Shown here piece by piece: positions 8,761-17,991 of a stretch of DNA of 64,000 nucleotides; position 1 is the first letter of the stretch, and each line of letters starts with the position of its first letter. The DNA is from CATOSP01 sp965205385 (GTDB lineage: Bacteria; Chloroflexota; Dehalococcoidia; Lucifugimonadales; UBA3495), in NCBI GenBank assembly GCA_965205385.1, contig CBDBGS010000008.1, positions 1,674,001-1,738,000 on the forward strand. Reading direction: 5' to 3'. The translations under genes were made by a program, and so were the position numbers. The notes under the pieces are model-generated. The model saw nothing but the letters and a program-made list of their open reading frames with translations. It was not told the DNA's origin and did no database searches.

Positions 8761-10524
8761 ATGGTGTATGACCTGCTCATCAAAAACGGGCTCGTGGTAG
8801 ACGGCTCCGGGGGACCTTCCTACTACGCAGATGTGGCTGTCCAAGATGGAAGGATCGTGGGGGTCGGCAAGTTCACGGACCAGGCTACTCGAACTATTGA
8901 CGCCGATGGCCGGGTAGTGGCGCCCGGGTTCATTGACCATCACACGCACTATGATCCCCAGGCACTATGGGACCCCCTCTGCAATTACACGGTCCAGAAC
9001 GGCAATACCACCGTGGTAGTGGGACAGTGCGGGCAGACGATCGCCCCAGCGCAGCCGGGTGACCATGAATGGTACCTGAAGTTTTTCGCGGATGCCGAGG
9101 CGATCCCTCTGAGCTCATTACAGAACGGGGTAGACTTCACTTGGGGGTCCATCGCGGAGTACCTCGATGCTTTAGGGCGAAGGCGTGGCGTCAACGTGGG
9201 CGCCCTGGTCGGCCACTCCGGGGTAAGACGCTACGTTATGGGAGAAGCTGCCTCGGAGCGGGCCGAGGCCACCGCTGAGGAAATTGAGACCATGAAAAGT
9301 GTGGTCCGAGAGGGCATGCTGGCTGGCGCGTTGGGGTTCAGCACTACCCCCAAAGACCGGGACGATCCCGCCGGCGTCGCCTCCGAGGAAGAGCGATACA
9401 TTCTGGGCGGGGTCCTTGGTGAGCTGGGGAGCGGCCTCTTCCAGGTCAGTGGAGGCTCCCCCGAGGGAGTCTACGCGTCCCATCGCACTGCCAAGGAGCT
9501 ATCCCGGAGGACCGGGCGTCCCTCCATCTACAACTTGGTGTCCCAGGAGCTAAACAACCCAGACGGATGGAAAGAGCACCTGCAGTGGTTAGAAGAATCC
9601 TTCAAGTCGGGAATCAGGGCCTATGGCTCCTGCATATCCATCACCGCCGGTCCGATCTTCAATCTCAGGCTCGGATTGGATGTTCCCCAGGACGAAGACC
9701 TGATCAGCCCGCATATCATGTTCGCGGGTATGCCCACCTGGGACTCGGTGATGGCGCGGCCGTATCAAGAGCGGATTCGGGCGTTCCGGGACGCCGAGAC
9801 GCGCCAAGCGTTGAGCGCAGAGGCGGTGGAGGGCACCATTGCCCAGGCGTCGCCTGGATTAGACCGCCGGGGTAATCCACGGGGGTTCTTCAACCGGCGC
9901 TGGGACTTGGTCGAGGTATTCATGGCCCACCAGGAGAAAAACCAGCAGTTCGAGGGCAAGAGCATCGAGCAATTGGCCCAGCTGCAGGGTAAGGGGATCA
10001 TGGAGGCCTTCTTGGACCTATCCCTGGACGAGGAGCTGGAGACCCACTTCCTGTGCGTTGACCGCAACGTGGACGTTGACTCCCAACGGGAGATTCTCGG
10101 CTCGCCTTACACCGTTATCGGCACCACCGACGGCGGCGCGCGCCCGGACACGATGGACCGCTACGAGTACAGCACCAATCTGCTGGGCTACTGGGTGCGA
10201 GAAAAGCAGATTATGTCCTTGGAAGATGCCGTCTACCGGCTGACGGGCAAGACTGCCCTGATGCACGAACTCCATGATCGCGGCTTCATCTCCCCAGGAA
10301 AGGCCGCGGATATAACCATCTTCGACGCCGACACCATCGCCTCCAAACCCCGGGAGGCGGTGGATTATCCCCAGGCCGGCGCTAATGCCAAGCACGTAAA
10401 GCGGGGCGCCATCGGGATAGACTATGTGATTGTCAACGGCGAGGTGCTTCTGGAAGGTGGAGAGCACACCGGTGCGCTGCCCGGCCAAGTCCTCCGGGGT
10501 CCGTTGTACCAGGCAAACGGTTAG
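8761..10524 (+). CDS. N-acyl-D-amino-acid deacylase-type amidohydrolase
   Basis: A 587-residue metal-dependent amidohydrolase. The N-terminus DLLIKNGLVVDGSG opens the composite beta-sandwich. The metal-binding HTH motif is in FIDHHTHYD (about residues 58-64), and the C-terminal GFISPGKAADITIFD closes the sandwich. This arrangement is typical of D-aminoacylase and dihydroorotase-like enzymes that hydrolyse N-acyl-D-amino acids or related amides. GGGGAGGAAGG lies directly before ATG 8761, which decides the start over an upstream GTG at 8671. It stands alone on the plus strand and is followed by two hairpins. The substrate is inferred only at family level. Confidence 0.85.
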   Translation: MVYDLLIKNGLVVDGSGGPSYYADVAVQDGRIVGVGKFTDQATRTIDADGRVVAPGFIDHHTHYDPQALWDPLCNYTVQNGNTTVVVGQCGQTIAPAQPGDHEWYLKFFADAEAIPLSSLQNGVDFTWGSIAEYLDALGRRRGVNVGALVGHSGVRRYVMGEAASERAEATAEEIETMKSVVREGMLAGALGFSTTPKDRDDPAGVASEEERYILGGVLGELGSGLFQVSGGSPEGVYASHRTAKELSRRTGRPSIYNLVSQELNNPDGWKEHLQWLEESFKSGIRAYGSCISITAGPIFNLRLGLDVPQDEDLISPHIMFAGMPTWDSVMARPYQERIRAFRDAETRQALSAEAVEGTIAQASPGLDRRGNPRGFFNRRWDLVEVFMAHQEKNQQFEGKSIEQLAQLQGKGIMEAFLDLSLDEELETHFLCVDRNVDVDSQREILGSPYTVIGTTDGGARPDTMDRYEYSTNLLGYWVREKQIMSLEDAVYRLTGKTALMHELHDRGFISPGKAADITIFDADTIASKPREAVDYPQAGANAKHVKRGAIGIDYVIVNGEVLLEGGEHTGALPGQVLRGPLYQANG

Positions 10525-10538
10525 CGCGAAAACCATTG

Positions 10539-10557
10539 GCCGGGCGAATAGCCCGGC
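10539..10557 (+). terminator. Hairpin after the amidohydrolase gene
   Basis: GCCGGGC and GCCCGGC form a perfect 7-bp stem around the loop GAATA, starting 15 bases after the stop. The tail TTCGGTT is only weakly T-rich, so this may be an incomplete or factor-assisted terminator. Confidence 0.5.
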
Positions 10558-10578
10558 TTCGGTTCGATCCGTATATGA

Positions 10579-10605
10579 GTGGGGCAGGTCTAAGACCTGC
10601 TCCAC
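10579..10605 (+). terminator. Second hairpin, 12-bp stem
   Basis: GTGGGGCAGGTC (10579-10590) pairs with GACCTGCTCCAC (10594-10605) over a 3-base loop, with a single G-T pair. A short T run (CCTTTTATC) lies 12 bases later. It probably backs up the hairpin at 10539. Confidence 0.45.
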
Positions 10606-10717
10606 TGGAAGTGGAAGCCTTTTATCCGTTAAGCCCCGGGGTGGGTAGACAGAGTCAAAACCTCATAAGACCGAAGAGGTGGGGATACCGGTGAGGTAAA
10701 AGCCTCCGGTGGGCTTC

Positions 10718-10828
10718 CTACGGCGCCCAGGGCGCCGGCGCAAGGCTGTCTAGCTGGTCGGTCACCATGTCCACCACCGCGGGTCGGCCAGACTCGAAGG
10801 CCTGTTCCAGCGCGCTCTCAATGTCGCC
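10718..10828 (-). pseudogene. C-terminal fragment of a TPP-dependent enzyme
   Basis: Read on the minus strand from 10828 to the stop at 10718, the frame gives GDIESALEQAFESGRPAVVDMV and then TDQLDSLAPAPWAP. The pattern ALxxAxxSGRPAVVDxxTD is the C-terminal signature of acetolactate-synthase-like thiamine pyrophosphate enzymes. Only about 36 residues remain, and the upstream end abuts the DUF429 remnant, so this is a deletion or rearrangement junction. Confidence 0.55.
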
Positions 10829-10829
10829 A

Positions 10830-11273
10830 GGGGACGACCCGCGAGTTCGCGAAACGACACCTCTGGATGTACTTCGTAAACGCGCTGATCCCTCGTGGCT
10901 ACGGGTACGACTTCAAGGATCTTGTTCCTAAGAGCGAAACTCAGCGGGTTGACACGTTGCCCGGTCCGTTCAAACCGTATGTCATTCGCGATTTGCTTGT
11001 CCGGTGCCGCGAGTACATCGGGATGAAGTGCGGGAAAGAGGTGTTCGGGCGGGTGTGCAACAAGGCTTGCGCGAGGCCATCGGCTGGGCGCTCCAAGGCC
11101 GGTGGGGCCGGGTAACCTATGGGAATATCTACGCCGATCACGTTCGCGTCACCTGATGCGGCAACGCCGGCGGCGAAGCGCCTATAAAACGTTGCAGCTG
11201 CGAACGCGCGATTCTCCAGTCGGACGAATACCCAACCGCCCTTACATCCGTCGGCGCCAATCACAACCTGCAT
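10830..11273 (-). pseudogene. DUF429 (RNase H-like) gene, frameshifted and truncated
   Basis: The first frame (11273 downward) reads MQVVIGADGCKGGWVFVRLE, then VIGVDIPIGYPAPPALERPAD, the two hallmark strands of DUF429, a predicted RNase H-like fold. After about 11045 homology moves to another frame that reads PEHLFPALHPD, then NKILEVV, then RVYEVHPEVSFRELAG, also typical of the family. The gene therefore carries a frameshift near 11040-11050 and ends at a junction with the TPP-enzyme fragment near 10830. Confidence 0.65.
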
Positions 11274-11734
11274 GTGGGAAATGTTAGCACATACGCCGAG
11301 TGAGAGCGCGCAACCTGCCTCATACTTGCCTCCCTAACTGGACAAAATCAAGAGCGTTCATACGAAAGACACAATAGCAACGGAAAACTGCGCTATTCGT
11401 GGGCGGTCAATCTGGGTACCAGCAAGTAAAATCACGGGGACAGATGAATGGCTCTTCCGGATCTGTCGCATAAGAGTGGTTCGACCCCTCTCAGACGGGC
11501 CGGACTTGACGGTAGGCAGTACTATCTTCGAGATGTGGATGGGCCTGTGAGCTCGTTTACGTCCTTCGCCCTAGTTCAGGGAAGTGCACACCAGCATGGC
11601 GGCCCTTCCGTGTGTCCCGGTGGTGGCCTTCAAAAAATGCAGAACCTGCGGGGGCGCAAAAGGTGGGATTGTCGCAATAAAGCCGCCTGAGCGGAGGAAT
11701 CGAAGGGGACTGGGGGTCCATCGGAACGGGTGCT

Positions 11735-11794
11735 AGTACATCGGCATGAGCCGCGGGACTCTCGCTTAATTCCACCCCGACGCTGTCCAACTAA
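11735..11794 (+). mobile_element. 3' remnant of an IS3-family element
   Basis: GACTCTCGCTTAATTCCACC and the following CCGACGCTGTCCAACTAA closely match the end of the IS3 orfB remnant at 61731-61772, including the stop and the terminal CTGTCCAACTAA. The outer terminal bases then diverge. It lies directly beside the 3' end of the defence operon, with the rest of the element missing to the left. Confidence 0.5.
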
Positions 11795-11841
11795 AGAAGC
11801 CCACATCATTTTTTATGGGGATTCATTTCCCCACAGTTAGA

Positions 11842-14538
11842 CTAAGGTTCCGCGGCGAACACGTCTGAGTGTTCTTCAACTTGGTCTGGAAAAGATTGGT
11901 CATATCCGATCCGAACTATCCGAAAGCCACGATCCTGCAATTGAGAGCGGACCCGTCCATCAGCGGTACCTTGGTTGGAGTTGTCGTGATGTGGACCGTC
12001 GACAAACACACAAACGCCGGGTAAGCCATTTCGCTCATAGTAGAAATCAGGTTGCACAGGAACGTCTGAGGCGGGACGATTCTGGGCGTGATCCGGCAGC
12101 CGCAACTTCTCGTCATATAGGAACTGTAGGAACTCACGCTCCAATGAAGAGCTGGGGTCTACAATGCCCAAGAGCCTTTGGTATTGTTCGTCCCTGTCAT
12201 TCCCTTGTTCCTGGATAGTTGTCGCCGTAGCAAGAAGGCTTAGAAATCCTGGCAAGAGCCGACGGTCTATGTGGCGGTGATTCAATTGGTTCGAATACGT
12301 TAAGAGGCATTCATAACAAGCAACTGCGCATGTTACGGAATCACTTCCCTGGACATCATCGCCGGATTCAGGGTCGAAGTGGCAGAGTTCCAGGGCTTTT
12401 TTCGCAACCTCAGCAAACGCTGTCGGATCCACTATCAGGCGTTCCCAGACACCGGTTCCGCCCTCGGCTTCCTCCCAAAACAAAAGTCGACGGTATTCTC
12501 CCTGGCCTATCAATTCGGCACCGACTTCCTGTTCTTCAACCTGAAAAACGACCTGAATTGCTCGTCTCAAGGCATACAACAGTGACAGCAAGAACTCATT
12601 TGACTGGTTCTCGGCACGGGGCAGGAGCATGAGAATATTACGTCCGTCTTGGACGTAAGGCTTAACGCCCGTCAAAGCCCTCGGCACCCCAGGTTCCCCG
12701 TCGCGAGCATCGTCTTCACCTTCGCGCGGCACCCATCCCCCTGTTTGTGGATCTATAGAAAATCCAGTAGGGTCGCGTCTCCAACCCTGGTTTATCCGCC
12801 AAAGACGAGCGGCAGGTGCATAGTCCGCTTCGAGGACGGGGTCTCCATTGGTTGCTTCTGCTGTCGCCCGTTGAATCCGGCCTCCCGGGAGACTGAAATG
12901 GGTACTGATAGAGTAGCCGCTCCGAACCCGCTCCTCCTCTTCTGAGGAAATGCGCTCGACCATGCGCGCTCGCATCATGGGCTGGCTTAACAGGCGTTGT
13001 GGGAACTGGGACGACGCAGCTTCGAGACGGGTTCCACAATGCTCGCAGACGTCTGAATCAGCGGCGGTTCCGTCGTGAGCATAGCCACACACATTGCAAA
13101 GCCGTGCCCGAGTTAATAGCGACTCAATCCCTGCCGGAGGAAGGACAGCAGAATGGACCCGATGTTTGCGTCCCTCATGGTAAACTTGATTGCCTGGACC
13201 GAATTCCGATAGACCAAGGAAGCGCGGTCGGTCGATGAGCTGTGTCTCATCACGTACCGTTACCGCAACCCGTACCGGAAGCCTGGGGAAATTGTAGCCT
13301 GGCAGGAAGCCCTCTCCAGCCAAGTAACGGTAGGGATAAAAGTCGGACTCGTCTTGGCGATTCGTCTGGTTGAGCAACAGGCTAATGTCACGTCGAGCCT
13401 CTGCCTGCCTACGCTCTGCATCCTCCCGGTCGCGTCGGGGGACATGAGGGTCGTCGGCTATTCTCCGTGCCTGGTCCCGTAGAGCGAGTGCAGATCTATA
13501 TAGTTCACGCCATGTGCCGAAAGCGCCATCAAACCGTTCTGGAGCTGCCCGCAGCGTTTCCTTTATCCAATTGTCGGAAAACCACGGCGCGTTGCGGATG
13601 TCCCGTGCTCTGGTAACAATTCGTTCGCTACGAGCGACGGCTTCATTAAAGATACCTTCCCTGCCATACCCTTCAATTACGGCGCCCTGGTCGGTAGCAA
13701 TGGGAAACTCGGGGTCTCTAAGGTCGAGAATATCCGCCATGCCGTTCCCCAAAGACAAACCAGCTGAGGCAAGCCAGGTGGCGTACAGGTGAGCTTTTAC
13801 TAATTCCTCGTTTCGCAGGTCAATTCGGGCCGGAGCAACCGCTCCCGCAATCATCTCATTGCTACGTTGTCCGAAGAAATACTGGTCGTGGGCATTGCCC
13901 TGGGCCGCGAACGCCACAATTAGAGCCGGGCGCCCACCTCGGCCCGCCCGGCCGCTCCGTTGAGCATAGTTTGCCGGCGTGGGAGGGATGTTGCGTAGAT
14001 GCACCGTGTTCAACTCTCGAATATCAACGCCTAGCTCCATCGTCGGAGAACAGAACAGCGCAGGCAAATCTCCCCTCTTGAATCTTTCTTCTCGTTCTTC
14101 ACGTGCCTGCGCAGTTACTTGGCCAGTGTGCTCGGCCGCCACCATGCCACGAAGATGGCGCCCGTGGATCCTGTACAGATTGGTGAAGTAGCTATTGGCC
14201 TGCTGCATTCCCGGAACATCACGTCGCAAGTGCAGGGACCGGCTCCTTACAGGGTCAGGCGGAGCCGGTGCCTCGTCGCCAGCGTTCCAGCCTATCGCCC
14301 CGGCTAGGACCCGGACTCCCCTGGCGATCCCGCCGCGGTCGTTGACTGTGGAAAGGAAATGTCCCCTCAAGCCCTCGACGATGCCGAGGACAATCTCCTC
14401 GGACGCTTCCGTGGAAAGGTTTTGGTCAATCTGCCATGTAAACGATGAGCGCAAGTACCGCGCTATAGCGGAACGAGGTCCCAGGCTCAGGATTCCACGC
14501 TGTCTTCTCTCATTCTGTGATGCCTGGCCTCCGGGCAT
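11842..14538 (-). CDS. DUF1998 helicase, C-terminal half with nuclease-like domain
   Basis: 898 residues continuing, in the same frame, the helicase half encoded at 14581-16950; only TAA 14581-14583 and 14 codons separate them, and the combined 11842-16950 frame is 1,703 codons. It holds the helicase C-lobe (CSPTMELGVDIRELNTVHLR; YAQRSGRAGRGG, about residues 165-205), a zinc-ribbon-like CNVCGY...CEHCG segment near 480, and the DUF1998 signature CAVACYECLLTYSNQ near 745. The C-terminus has the strand pattern QPDFYYE...VCVFVDGPHHD, as in PD-(D/E)XK/DUF559-like nucleases. No ribosome site precedes ATG 14538, so independent translation is doubtful. Large DUF1998 helicases occur as DISARM DrmA and Druantia DruE; the assignment between them is open. 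Confidence 0.8.
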   Translation of the reverse strand: MPGGQASQNERRQRGILSLGPRSAIARYLRSSFTWQIDQNLSTEASEEIVLGIVEGLRGHFLSTVNDRGGIARGVRVLAGAIGWNAGDEAPAPPDPVRSRSLHLRRDVPGMQQANSYFTNLYRIHGRHLRGMVAAEHTGQVTAQAREEREERFKRGDLPALFCSPTMELGVDIRELNTVHLRNIPPTPANYAQRSGRAGRGGRPALIVAFAAQGNAHDQYFFGQRSNEMIAGAVAPARIDLRNEELVKAHLYATWLASAGLSLGNGMADILDLRDPEFPIATDQGAVIEGYGREGIFNEAVARSERIVTRARDIRNAPWFSDNWIKETLRAAPERFDGAFGTWRELYRSALALRDQARRIADDPHVPRRDREDAERRQAEARRDISLLLNQTNRQDESDFYPYRYLAGEGFLPGYNFPRLPVRVAVTVRDETQLIDRPRFLGLSEFGPGNQVYHEGRKHRVHSAVLPPAGIESLLTRARLCNVCGYAHDGTAADSDVCEHCGTRLEAASSQFPQRLLSQPMMRARMVERISSEEEERVRSGYSISTHFSLPGGRIQRATAEATNGDPVLEADYAPAARLWRINQGWRRDPTGFSIDPQTGGWVPREGEDDARDGEPGVPRALTGVKPYVQDGRNILMLLPRAENQSNEFLLSLLYALRRAIQVVFQVEEQEVGAELIGQGEYRRLLFWEEAEGGTGVWERLIVDPTAFAEVAKKALELCHFDPESGDDVQGSDSVTCAVACYECLLTYSNQLNHRHIDRRLLPGFLSLLATATTIQEQGNDRDEQYQRLLGIVDPSSSLEREFLQFLYDEKLRLPDHAQNRPASDVPVQPDFYYERNGLPGVCVFVDGPHHDNSNQGTADGRVRSQLQDRGFRIVRIGYDQSFPDQVEEHSDVFAAEP

Positions 14539-14580
14539 AAGCGCGAGCCCCTGGGTACGCAGGCTGTAACTGTCCCGTTC

Positions 14581-16950
14581 TTACAACCTCCACGGATCCC
14601 GCAACGATTGGCTGGCGTTGCGGGTTAAACGGTGGATAGCGTCCGAGGTTAGCTCGTCCGCGTCGATTGCTAGCTGCATCCGCAGGTGGTCCAGAAATGC
14701 GCGTAATACTCTTTCCCTAGTATCGGGCGCGGCATCAGACAGGACGGGCAGGCCAATCCATCGTCCATCATCGGCTGCTAGTTCTGAGAGTCCGTCATAC
14801 TCAATTCTGAGCAGGCCAGTTTGCTCCAAGTTTGGCTGGGTTACTCTCCAACCTCGGCTGAGATCGTCCAGAGCGAGATATTCCAGCAGGTTGGTCATTG
14901 CTCGCTTGCCACGTTCGTAACCCGGGCCATCACTCACCGGTTCTCTCAAGAAGTCGCTGGGGCGCAGTTCCATAGCGTCGAAAATAGCCGGCCCCAGCGC
15001 GTCATAAGTCAAAGCGCCGTTGCGCCTAATAGCTTCGATTAGCCCGGCCCGCAACATGGCGACTTGCACGAAGTCGTTAAGATGACCAGCTTGTAGAGAG
15101 GCATCTTGCCGGTTGTCAGTAAAGCTGAGGGACTTGGTTTCGTCGGGAGGAAGGCCCTGCGTTGCCATGCCTGCCACAGCTGCATTCACGGCGACAGTGG
15201 TTGCGGTTGACCTTCCGGTTTGGCTCAGGGAGGACAGTTTGCGATAGTCTCCTTGTCTTCGGTCGTATACGGCACGGCAACGCAGGCAAATCAGGAAGGG
15301 CCTTGGTTGGAACCACCCCCTTGTCCCGTTTCCGTCTCCTCCATCTAACCTCCCACCTGGGGTTGCCGTGTACAGTTGAGGGAGAAACTGGGCAAAGTTG
15401 GATCTGACGACTCGTCCTCGCCTGCGTTCGTTGAACCAGAATTCGGGCAGGTCGTCATCGTCTCCCGACCAGAGGTTATCGTACTCGATGGCAAAGAATC
15501 CCCCTTCTCCGTCTATATCCTCCTCAGGAGCACCAACCATTGGGGAGCGGGGTATGAGGCGTTCAATGCCGTGTTCTTGGATACGGGATACCAAATAGTA
15601 ATCTTGGCCGCATTCCCGGCAAAACGCCAACGGGAACAGAACACGCTCCTCATCTGCCTTATATTGGCCTTCCATCCTGAACTCGCGGGCGTCCGGTGGC
15701 TCTAATGTCGCGTACACGCTGCTACCCGATGACAACCACTGATGCAGACGGAAGGCAAACACCTGTTGGCCTTCGCTCAGTCCGGCCTCGTTGCCTGCCT
15801 CCAACACCTCGCGTAGCCTTTCCGCACACCTCTCTTTCGGCAGTCCGCTGTCCCCCGCCAGAGTCCGCACGGCCTCGTCAAATGTCTTCGGGGAGCGTCT
15901 AACCAATCGGCCATTTTCCTCCGCCACGCCGAAAAAGTCCTCAGCCCAGGCCGCGAGAGGATGACTGCACACGGAGTACACGTCCCTATCAGGTGGAGGG
16001 GCCTCCACTGCAGACTTGACCTCCACATTCCTCAGTGGAGACCCCACGGTGGCAACCCGAACCAGCGTTTCGTCCACTACATTGGCGGCAGGAATGTCCA
16101 GCCCGAAAAAACGCGACGCCAAGTCTGCGACGGCTTCATTCCGCTCTGTCCTGGTTCCTGCGTTGGTTATGGTGGCGCTGGTAGCTACCGCCTGGAGGTC
16201 CCGGCCTGCCCTCTCCTGGATGCGGCGGGTGAGCATTGCCACGTCCGCACCTTGACGCCCACGATAGAAATGAAGTTCGTCCATGACTAGGGTACGGAGG
16301 TCTTGAGTTGCGGCATTCAACAGGGAACGCTCATGGGGGCGAACCAGGAGATACTCTGCCATTACATAGTTGGTCAGCAGAATGTGAGGTGGGTCTTTGA
16401 GGATGGCATCACGAGCTTCTTCCCTGTCCTGCCCTGTATAACGGGCAAAGCGTACCGGAGAATCCGGGAAGTTGCGTTCCTGGAAGGTCCTCAACGCCTC
16501 CAACTGGCTGTTGATAAGGGCGTTCATGGGGTATACGAGCAGCGCCCGAACCGAGTGCCGCTCCGGGTTGTTGCGTACAATGGCGTCGTAGATAGGGACC
16601 AGATAAGTCAAGCTCTTACCTGAACCAGTGCCCGTGGTTACAACGTAAGACTCACCCCGCATGGCCAAGTCTATAGCGTCGCGCTGGTGGCGGTACAGCT
16701 TGAGATCCGGTCCAAAGAAGCGGGCCGTATCGGGTGAAATAATTCCGGCTTCGGCCAGTTCCCCCAAGGTCTGGTCCATCTCAAAGGCCGGGTTTAGTTG
16801 CAGGACGGCTTCGGGCCAGAGTTCGCCCTGTTCCAAGCGGTTGTTTACGTACTCGTCAATGCGGTCGTCGAGGACCCTAACGAAACTGCGAACGTAGTCC
16901 TGATACTCGTTGACCACGGTTTCGCGGAGCTGAAAAACGTCTAGCGGCAA
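14581..16950 (-). CDS. DUF1998-type superfamily 2 helicase, N-terminal half
   Basis: 789 residues with the DEAD/DEAH N-lobe: Walker A TGTGSGKS at about 106-113, motif Ia VYPMNALINSQ near 139, motif II DELH at about 224-227, and motif III TSAT near 257. Cys pairs CRECG and CLRC suggest zinc-binding inserts. The frame ends at TAA 14581-14583, yet the next 14 codons and the following 898-residue frame are in register and supply the missing C-lobe, so one nonsense codon splits a single gene. The start is TTG 16950 with AGGAAG just upstream. It lies 47 bases after the SecB-like gene in a minus-strand defence operon, where it would be the DNA translocase. Confidence 0.8.
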   Translation of the reverse strand: MPLDVFQLRETVVNEYQDYVRSFVRVLDDRIDEYVNNRLEQGELWPEAVLQLNPAFEMDQTLGELAEAGIISPDTARFFGPDLKLYRHQRDAIDLAMRGESYVVTTGTGSGKSLTYLVPIYDAIVRNNPERHSVRALLVYPMNALINSQLEALRTFQERNFPDSPVRFARYTGQDREEARDAILKDPPHILLTNYVMAEYLLVRPHERSLLNAATQDLRTLVMDELHFYRGRQGADVAMLTRRIQERAGRDLQAVATSATITNAGTRTERNEAVADLASRFFGLDIPAANVVDETLVRVATVGSPLRNVEVKSAVEAPPPDRDVYSVCSHPLAAWAEDFFGVAEENGRLVRRSPKTFDEAVRTLAGDSGLPKERCAERLREVLEAGNEAGLSEGQQVFAFRLHQWLSSGSSVYATLEPPDAREFRMEGQYKADEERVLFPLAFCRECGQDYYLVSRIQEHGIERLIPRSPMVGAPEEDIDGEGGFFAIEYDNLWSGDDDDLPEFWFNERRRGRVVRSNFAQFLPQLYTATPGGRLDGGDGNGTRGWFQPRPFLICLRCRAVYDRRQGDYRKLSSLSQTGRSTATTVAVNAAVAGMATQGLPPDETKSLSFTDNRQDASLQAGHLNDFVQVAMLRAGLIEAIRRNGALTYDALGPAIFDAMELRPSDFLREPVSDGPGYERGKRAMTNLLEYLALDDLSRGWRVTQPNLEQTGLLRIEYDGLSELAADDGRWIGLPVLSDAAPDTRERVLRAFLDHLRMQLAIDADELTSDAIHRLTRNASQSLRDPWRL

Positions 16951-16996
16951 TGTGTTCTTCCTATCAAAATGTTTAGACCAAGCGACTCCTCTTGCA

Positions 16997-17467
16997 TTAA
17001 GGCGGGGATTGGATGCCGGCCTTGAACGCTGGGAGAGTCAGCGGCGGCCACCCCATTCGCCCCAGTCCGTCGGCTAGAAACGCCCTCAGATAGGGCCAGG
17101 TGTTGACGGGGAGGTTCACATCTTGAAACACAGTGAACAACTCTTCTGACATGACCTGTTCGGATTTGAACTCCAGACCAAACGTAACGCTGATATTTGC
17201 CACTTTGGAATCAGTCACTTCTATTTTCACGTCGTATGCGTGAAACGCAACAAATCCATCCTCCACAGATTCCCAGCGAGCACTGGCAGCGATGTCTATG
17301 CTGGCTTCCTCAGGACTCCCGGGGCCACCGGAATTGTCTATCGAGGAAGAACTGAGCCAGATTGAGGAGAGATCAATCTGGCCGATGAACGCGTTATAAA
17401 TCGCTGGGTCAACAGGCTCCTCCGCTGCCGAGCGGCTCGGAGACGGATTGCTGTCCGCTGCAGTCAT
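16997..17467 (-). CDS. SecB-like chaperone of a HicAB toxin-antitoxin-chaperone module
   Basis: 156 residues. After a polar N-terminal tail come YNAFIGQIDLSSIWLSSSS, a long beta region (SARWESVEDGFVAFHAYDV, KVANISVTFGLEFKSEQVMS) and a C-terminal LPVNTWPYLRAFLADGLGRM helix ending in PPLTLPAF. This succession of four strands plus a helix with WPYLR is typical of SecB-like chaperones, including the TAC type. ATG overlaps the hicB stop by four bases, so the genes are translationally coupled. In known TAC systems the chaperone protects an unstable antitoxin and controls toxin activation. The assignment rests on pattern and context, not on an alignment. Confidence 0.7.
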   Translation of the reverse strand: MTAADSNPSPSRSAAEEPVDPAIYNAFIGQIDLSSIWLSSSSIDNSGGPGSPEEASIDIAASARWESVEDGFVAFHAYDVKIEVTDSKVANISVTFGLEFKSEQVMSEELFTVFQDVNLPVNTWPYLRAFLADGLGRMGWPPLTLPAFKAGIQSPP

Positions 17468-17991
17468 GCTGCGACGGCCTCTAACAGCGGGGTCGAGTAA
17501 CCGCGATGTTGTATACGGGGTTCAACGGCCCTCTCAAGAAAATGATATGAATGATTTGAAGGTTCATTCCAGTTCACGGGCATTCTAGCCAAGTGTTTCA
17601 GCTGACGCTCGAGTTGCATTTGGGCGCTGCCGCTTGAGAGCAACATGACCACGTACTGGTTGAGGCTGACACCATCTTGAGCGGCGGCATCCGCCAATGC
17701 ACGGTGCAACGACTTCGGTATGCGCACGTTGAACTTGCCGCTGTACTCCTGATGAGAGGGTTCGGGAATGTTTCGCCCCTCTTCATACTCCGTCTCGATC
17801 CACCCAGTCCGAGCATCCTCCGCCATGGCGGGGATTTCATCAAGGGTTTCAGCCTGCGAGAGACAGCCCGGTAGATCCGGGTAAACGATGACGTATCCCC
17901 CGTCCGGGTCCGCGTGGACTACGAACGGGTACTGAAGGTCCAAGTAATGCTCTAAAGGCTTTCGTATAGCGGATGTAACCATTTCACTCAT
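17464..17991 (-). CDS. hicB: HicB-family antitoxin with long C-terminal tail
   Basis: 175 residues. The N-terminal HicB fold is clear: YPFVVHADPDGGYVIVYPDL, then PGCLSQAETLDE, the degraded RNase H-like domain that blocks HicA. It is followed by a ribbon-helix-helix DNA-binding segment GKFNVRIPKSLHRALADAAA with DGVSLNQYVVMLL (about residues 95-130). A tail of roughly 50 residues rich in W, Y, F and L follows, longer than ordinary HicB. In TAC systems such a tail is the chaperone-addiction segment, and the next gene is SecB-like. ATG 17991 overlaps the end of hicA. The RHH domain probably binds the palindrome at 18233-18258. Confidence 0.85.
   Translation of the reverse strand: MSEMVTSAIRKPLEHYLDLQYPFVVHADPDGGYVIVYPDLPGCLSQAETLDEIPAMAEDARTGWIETEYEEGRNIPEPSHQEYSGKFNVRIPKSLHRALADAAAQDGVSLNQYVVMLLSSGSAQMQLERQLKHLARMPVNWNEPSNHSYHFLERAVEPRIQHRGYSTPLLEAVAA

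Noticed and set aside
10867..11115. 82-codon plus-strand frame
   Set aside because: It is antisense to the DUF429 remnant, whose motifs are clear on the minus strand.
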